Assembly (NCBI GenBank): GCA_007123655.1
Contig: SKKR01000394.1
Coordinates: 1 to 8,004, forward strand
DNA from: Thermomicrobiaceae bacterium
Lineage (GTDB): Bacteria; Chloroflexota; Chloroflexia; Thermomicrobiales; Thermomicrobiaceae
Reading direction: 5' to 3'
DNA: 8,004 bases
This document shows, one piece after another, positions 5,225-8,004 of this stretch. How positions within the stretch are numbered: position 1 is the first letter of the stretch; the number at the start of each line of letters is the position of its first letter. A program made the position numbers and the translations under genes. The notes beneath the pieces were generated by a model. The model was not told the origin of the DNA and did no database searches. It was given only the letters and a program-made list of their open reading frames with translations.

Positions 5225-8004
5225 TCAGACGAGCTCGTTACGGACCGCTTTGGCGGCGGCTGCCGTGCGGGTGTCGACGTCGAGCTTGGCCAGGATGTGC
5301 GAAACGTGCCGCATGACTGTGTGGTGGGAGATAAACAGCTGGTCGGCGATCTTTCTGTCGGATTTGCCTTGAGCCAGTAGAGTCAGCACCTCACGTTCTC
5401 TCGGTGTCAGATCGAACCTTGGACCCGGCTGCTCGGTCCGTAACCGTGCACTCAGGCGCTCGACCTGGTCAAGCGTCGGCCGGGCATCGAGCTCACCACA
5501 AATGCGCAGGACGTCAGCAAGGAATCTGCTGGCTTCATTCGGATTGCCTCGCATCAGTTCGAGTTCAACAACGGCGAGCATCGTCAATGCGCGTTCGATT
5601 GGGATCGCGCATGCCTCTGCAAGATCGAGCGACTGCGTAAGGTGCTGGGCTGCAGCGTCAACGTCGTGAGCCGCGGTGGCGAGCTCTCCCAGGAAGCGGT
5701 GAATTGCGATCAGCATCATTGGCTGGCGTGGTTCACTCGCAAATTGTTCAGACTCCTCCGCGTATTGGCGAGCGGTCGCTGCTTCACCAGCATCCGAGAA
5801 GTATCGCGCCCAGAGCAGCCTACTCTCCGCCTGCCAGCAACTCGCTCCGCTCCAGCTCAGCCAGTGGTCGTGCGACTCCAGCCACGCCCGAGCAGCTTCG
5901 AGATCCCCCGCGTCGAGCGCAAGCTGAATAGCCAGTGTTTGGGCGCCCACATGGACAGAGAAGTAGCAATCCCCTGGCTCCGTGGCGGGCCCGTGGGGTA
6001 TGAGCTCGCGCACGTGCTCCCACGCCAAAGCAGGGGCTCCCTGATACCGGGCGATCATGCCAAGAATGACGTGCGCCCGGTGTGCAAGGCTGGCCAGTGG
6101 CGCGGAACGCTGGATTGAGGCGTGCTCACGCGCCTCTGTCCAGCGACCGTGGAAAAACAGAAGCTCGAGCTCTGTCTCGGAGACGGGTGGCGCCCAGGAG
6201 GCAATTCCTCTGGCGCGACTCCATGCGTACCTGGCATCCTGTACCAAACGCTCCCACTCTTCGAGACGATCAGTGTAGTAGGGCAGCACGACGTTGTGGA
6301 GGTCGCACCAGCACGAGTACTCGACCATCGTATACTCACTCATGCTCCAACAACCCTGGCGAACAACGTGATATGCCTGACGAGCGGCGTCCGGACGCCC
6401 CAGTGCCGCGTAGCTGTGCGCCAGACCCAGGTTGCCGGTCAGCCAGTGAAGCGGGCGAGTATGATATTCTCTCAGCGCCTCGGCCATCTCGGTTACGAAT
6501 CGCTCACCCATCGCAAGCGATTCACGATACTTTCCGGCGTGGGCGAGCCAGTTCACCAGGACCCCTCGCTGGGTGACTGCGGGTGGGCGGCCCGACACCG
6601 TGACCTTCCCGGCTGCCGCTTCTTCGCGAGCCGGGGTGTCCTCGGGCAGTTGAGCGCGAATGACACCCAACGCCAACTCCTCTGTCTGTGGCGGGTCCGT
6701 CTGGTCGAAGCAGTCTGCAATCGCCTGGACGCCGTGCTCGAGGTCTTCCAGGCCACGCTTGACGTCCCCGCGCAGGCAGGCTGATCCACCGTGGTGGAAC
6801 GTGATGAATGCCGCGAGAACCTGGTCATTCGTTGCGTCAGCAATCCGTTGTGCCTCAGCCAGGTACTCGGTAATCATCGGGTCCTGCAAGAAACGCAAGA
6901 TGAACGCGCTGTAAAAGAGGAGCCACCCTCGCGTTCGTTCCCCATCGTCCGTCCCCTCCAGCAGATGCGCGGCGTCGACAAACCGCTCCGCCGCGGAGAC
7001 CCATGCTGCCGAGCCACGTGCTCGCACTCCGGCACGGATCAACCACTCGATCGCCCGGGGGTCAGCCGCTTGCTGAAAATGGTACGCGACGGTGTCAGGC
7101 ACGGGGTTAGCAGTAGTCGCCAGGAACTCGGCGACCAGGCGGTGCCAGAGCCTCCGTTTTGGGAGAGGAATCTGAGTGTACAGTACTTCCCGGAACAATG
7201 CATGCACGAACTGGACTGTATTCTGGTCACTGACCTCCTCCAGCAGATGAAAGGTTGTGGCCTGTTCCAGCACATCGAGCAAGCTCTGGTCGGACATTTC
7301 CGCGACCGACTGCCAGACGTCCAATGGCACTTCATGGCCAATTACGGCGGCCACCTCAAGGAGATGTCGCGACTCCTCCCGAAGCTGTGCAACTCTCCCC
7401 TCAATGACCTGGCGTACCAGCGACGGTAACGGAACCCCGCGAAGATCATTCACGCGCCATCCGTCGTCGGTGTGACGAACGAATCCCCGTTGCTCCAGGG
7501 TTCGCAGCAGCTCAGCGGTGAACAACGGATGACCTTCAGCGTGTTCAAGCAGATACGCCACTAACTGCTCCTGGTCTGCCGCCGGGAGCGTCCAGAGGTC
7601 GGCCACCAGCACCTGAACCGAGTCGCGATTCAGGGCGTCAAGTTCTATCCGAATTGCCTGGGCCTCACGGAGGAGAGAGGGCAACAGAGAAAAAAGCGGG
7701 TGAGTACGGCTAACTTCATCGTCCCGGTACGTCGCGATGAGCAGAATGCGCTGGCTCGCGAGATGGCGCGCCAGATAGCGTAGCAGGTCAAGACTGGCCT
7801 GGTCCGCCCAGTGGACGTCCTCCAGCAGGACGACCAGCGGTTGCTGCTCGGCGACCGCACAAAGAAAATCACGGGTTCGCTCGAACAGCTCCATCTGGTG
7901 AGGAAGATCGCCCATTCCCGCACCCCGGCGGAGGACGTCGGGAACTCGGGGAAGATCCCCATGCTCGGGATAGCGATCCGTCAGCTCCAGCCAGAGTCCG
8001 TAGG
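5225..8004 (-). CDS. Second LAL-family transcriptional regulator (N-terminus outside window)
   Basis: The frame is open from the right edge (first full codon at 8002) to TGA at 5225-5227, giving 925 visible residues. The first, YGLWLELTDRYPEHGDLP, match PYGLWSDAF in the complete paralogue, so only about 80-100 residues including Walker A are missing. An internal ATG at 7915 is not the start. Numbering from the edge: Walker B LVVLLEDVHW at 56-65, ILLIATYRDDE at 86-96, EGHPLFTAEL at 156-165, LLEVAAVIGHEVPLDVW after that, a long helical repeat-rich middle, and a LuxR/GerE helix-turn-helix at 865-925 with HHTVMRHVSHIL. The helix-turn-helix is identical to the complete neighbour at about two thirds of positions (40 of 61), so the two are divergent paralogues. 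Its role is presumably ligand-dependent activation of nearby genes; ligand and targets are unknown. No good terminator follows it. Confidence 0.92.
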   Translation of the reverse strand, partial: YGLWLELTDRYPEHGDLPRVPDVLRRGAGMGDLPHQMELFERTRDFLCAVAEQQPLVVLLEDVHWADQASLDLLRYLARHLASQRILLIATYRDDEVSRTHPLFSLLPSLLREAQAIRIELDALNRDSVQVLVADLWTLPAADQEQLVAYLLEHAEGHPLFTAELLRTLEQRGFVRHTDDGWRVNDLRGVPLPSLVRQVIEGRVAQLREESRHLLEVAAVIGHEVPLDVWQSVAEMSDQSLLDVLEQATTFHLLEEVSDQNTVQFVHALFREVLYTQIPLPKRRLWHRLVAEFLATTANPVPDTVAYHFQQAADPRAIEWLIRAGVRARGSAAWVSAAERFVDAAHLLEGTDDGERTRGWLLFYSAFILRFLQDPMITEYLAEAQRIADATNDQVLAAFITFHHGGSACLRGDVKRGLEDLEHGVQAIADCFDQTDPPQTEELALGVIRAQLPEDTPAREEAAAGKVTVSGRPPAVTQRGVLVNWLAHAGKYRESLAMGERFVTEMAEALREYHTRPLHWLTGNLGLAHSYAALGRPDAARQAYHVVRQGCWSMSEYTMVEYSCWCDLHNVVLPYYTDRLEEWERLVQDARYAWSRARGIASWAPPVSETELELLFFHGRWTEAREHASIQRSAPLASLAHRAHVILGMIARYQGAPALAWEHVRELIPHGPATEPGDCYFSVHVGAQTLAIQLALDAGDLEAARAWLESHDHWLSWSGASCWQAESRLLWARYFSDAGEAATARQYAEESEQFASEPRQPMMLIAIHRFLGELATAAHDVDAAAQHLTQSLDLAEACAIPIERALTMLAVVELELMRGNPNEASRFLADVLRICGELDARPTLDQVERLSARLRTEQPGPRFDLTPREREVLTLLAQGKSDRKIADQLFISHHTVMRHVSHILAKLDVDTRTAAAAKAVRNELV

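Overview
All three substantial protein genes, one small enzyme gene and a broken gene copy lie on the minus strand. The organism is a moderately GC-rich bacterium. Large LuxR-type ATPase regulators, tandemly duplicated and next to a berberine-bridge-type FAD oxidase, suggest Chloroflexota (Thermomicrobia-like) or Actinomycetota. This is inferred from gene content only, and no rRNA or phylogenetic marker is present.

Layout read in the direction of transcription (right to left): (1) 8004-5225, a LAL-type regulator (STAND ATPase, repeat region, LuxR helix-turn-helix) whose N-terminus, including Walker A, lies outside the window. (2) 5200-5030, on the plus strand, a 56-codon remnant of an IS5-type transposase. 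(3) 4978-4500, a small ABM-family (antibiotic biosynthesis monooxygenase-like) gene with two candidate extended -10 promoters, a small palindrome and a good intrinsic terminator about 120 bp beyond its stop. (4) 4350-3845, about 500 bp without an intact gene, holding a possible decayed reading frame. (5) 3844-3671, the first 57 codons of a third LAL regulator, which keeps its ribosome binding site but breaks off inside Walker A. (6) 3670-3570, a short promoter region with a palindrome and a 10-bp inverted repeat whose distal arm supplies the stop codon of the broken copy. (7) 3569-639, a complete 976-aa LAL regulator. (8) 484-1, the first 161 codons of an FAD-binding oxidoreductase that runs off the left edge.

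Taken together this is a regulator-rich accessory locus. Two related LAL regulators, and once a third, sit beside two small-molecule redox enzymes. LAL proteins generally sense a ligand through the ATPase/repeat region and activate transcription through the C-terminal LuxR domain, so the two enzymes are reasonable targets, but nothing in the sequence proves it. The most useful non-gene signal is a near-identical 17-18 bp motif that includes an extended -10 element. It lies upstream of both the complete LAL gene and the ABM gene and suggests co-regulation, or alternatively a shared repeat from past mobile-element activity.
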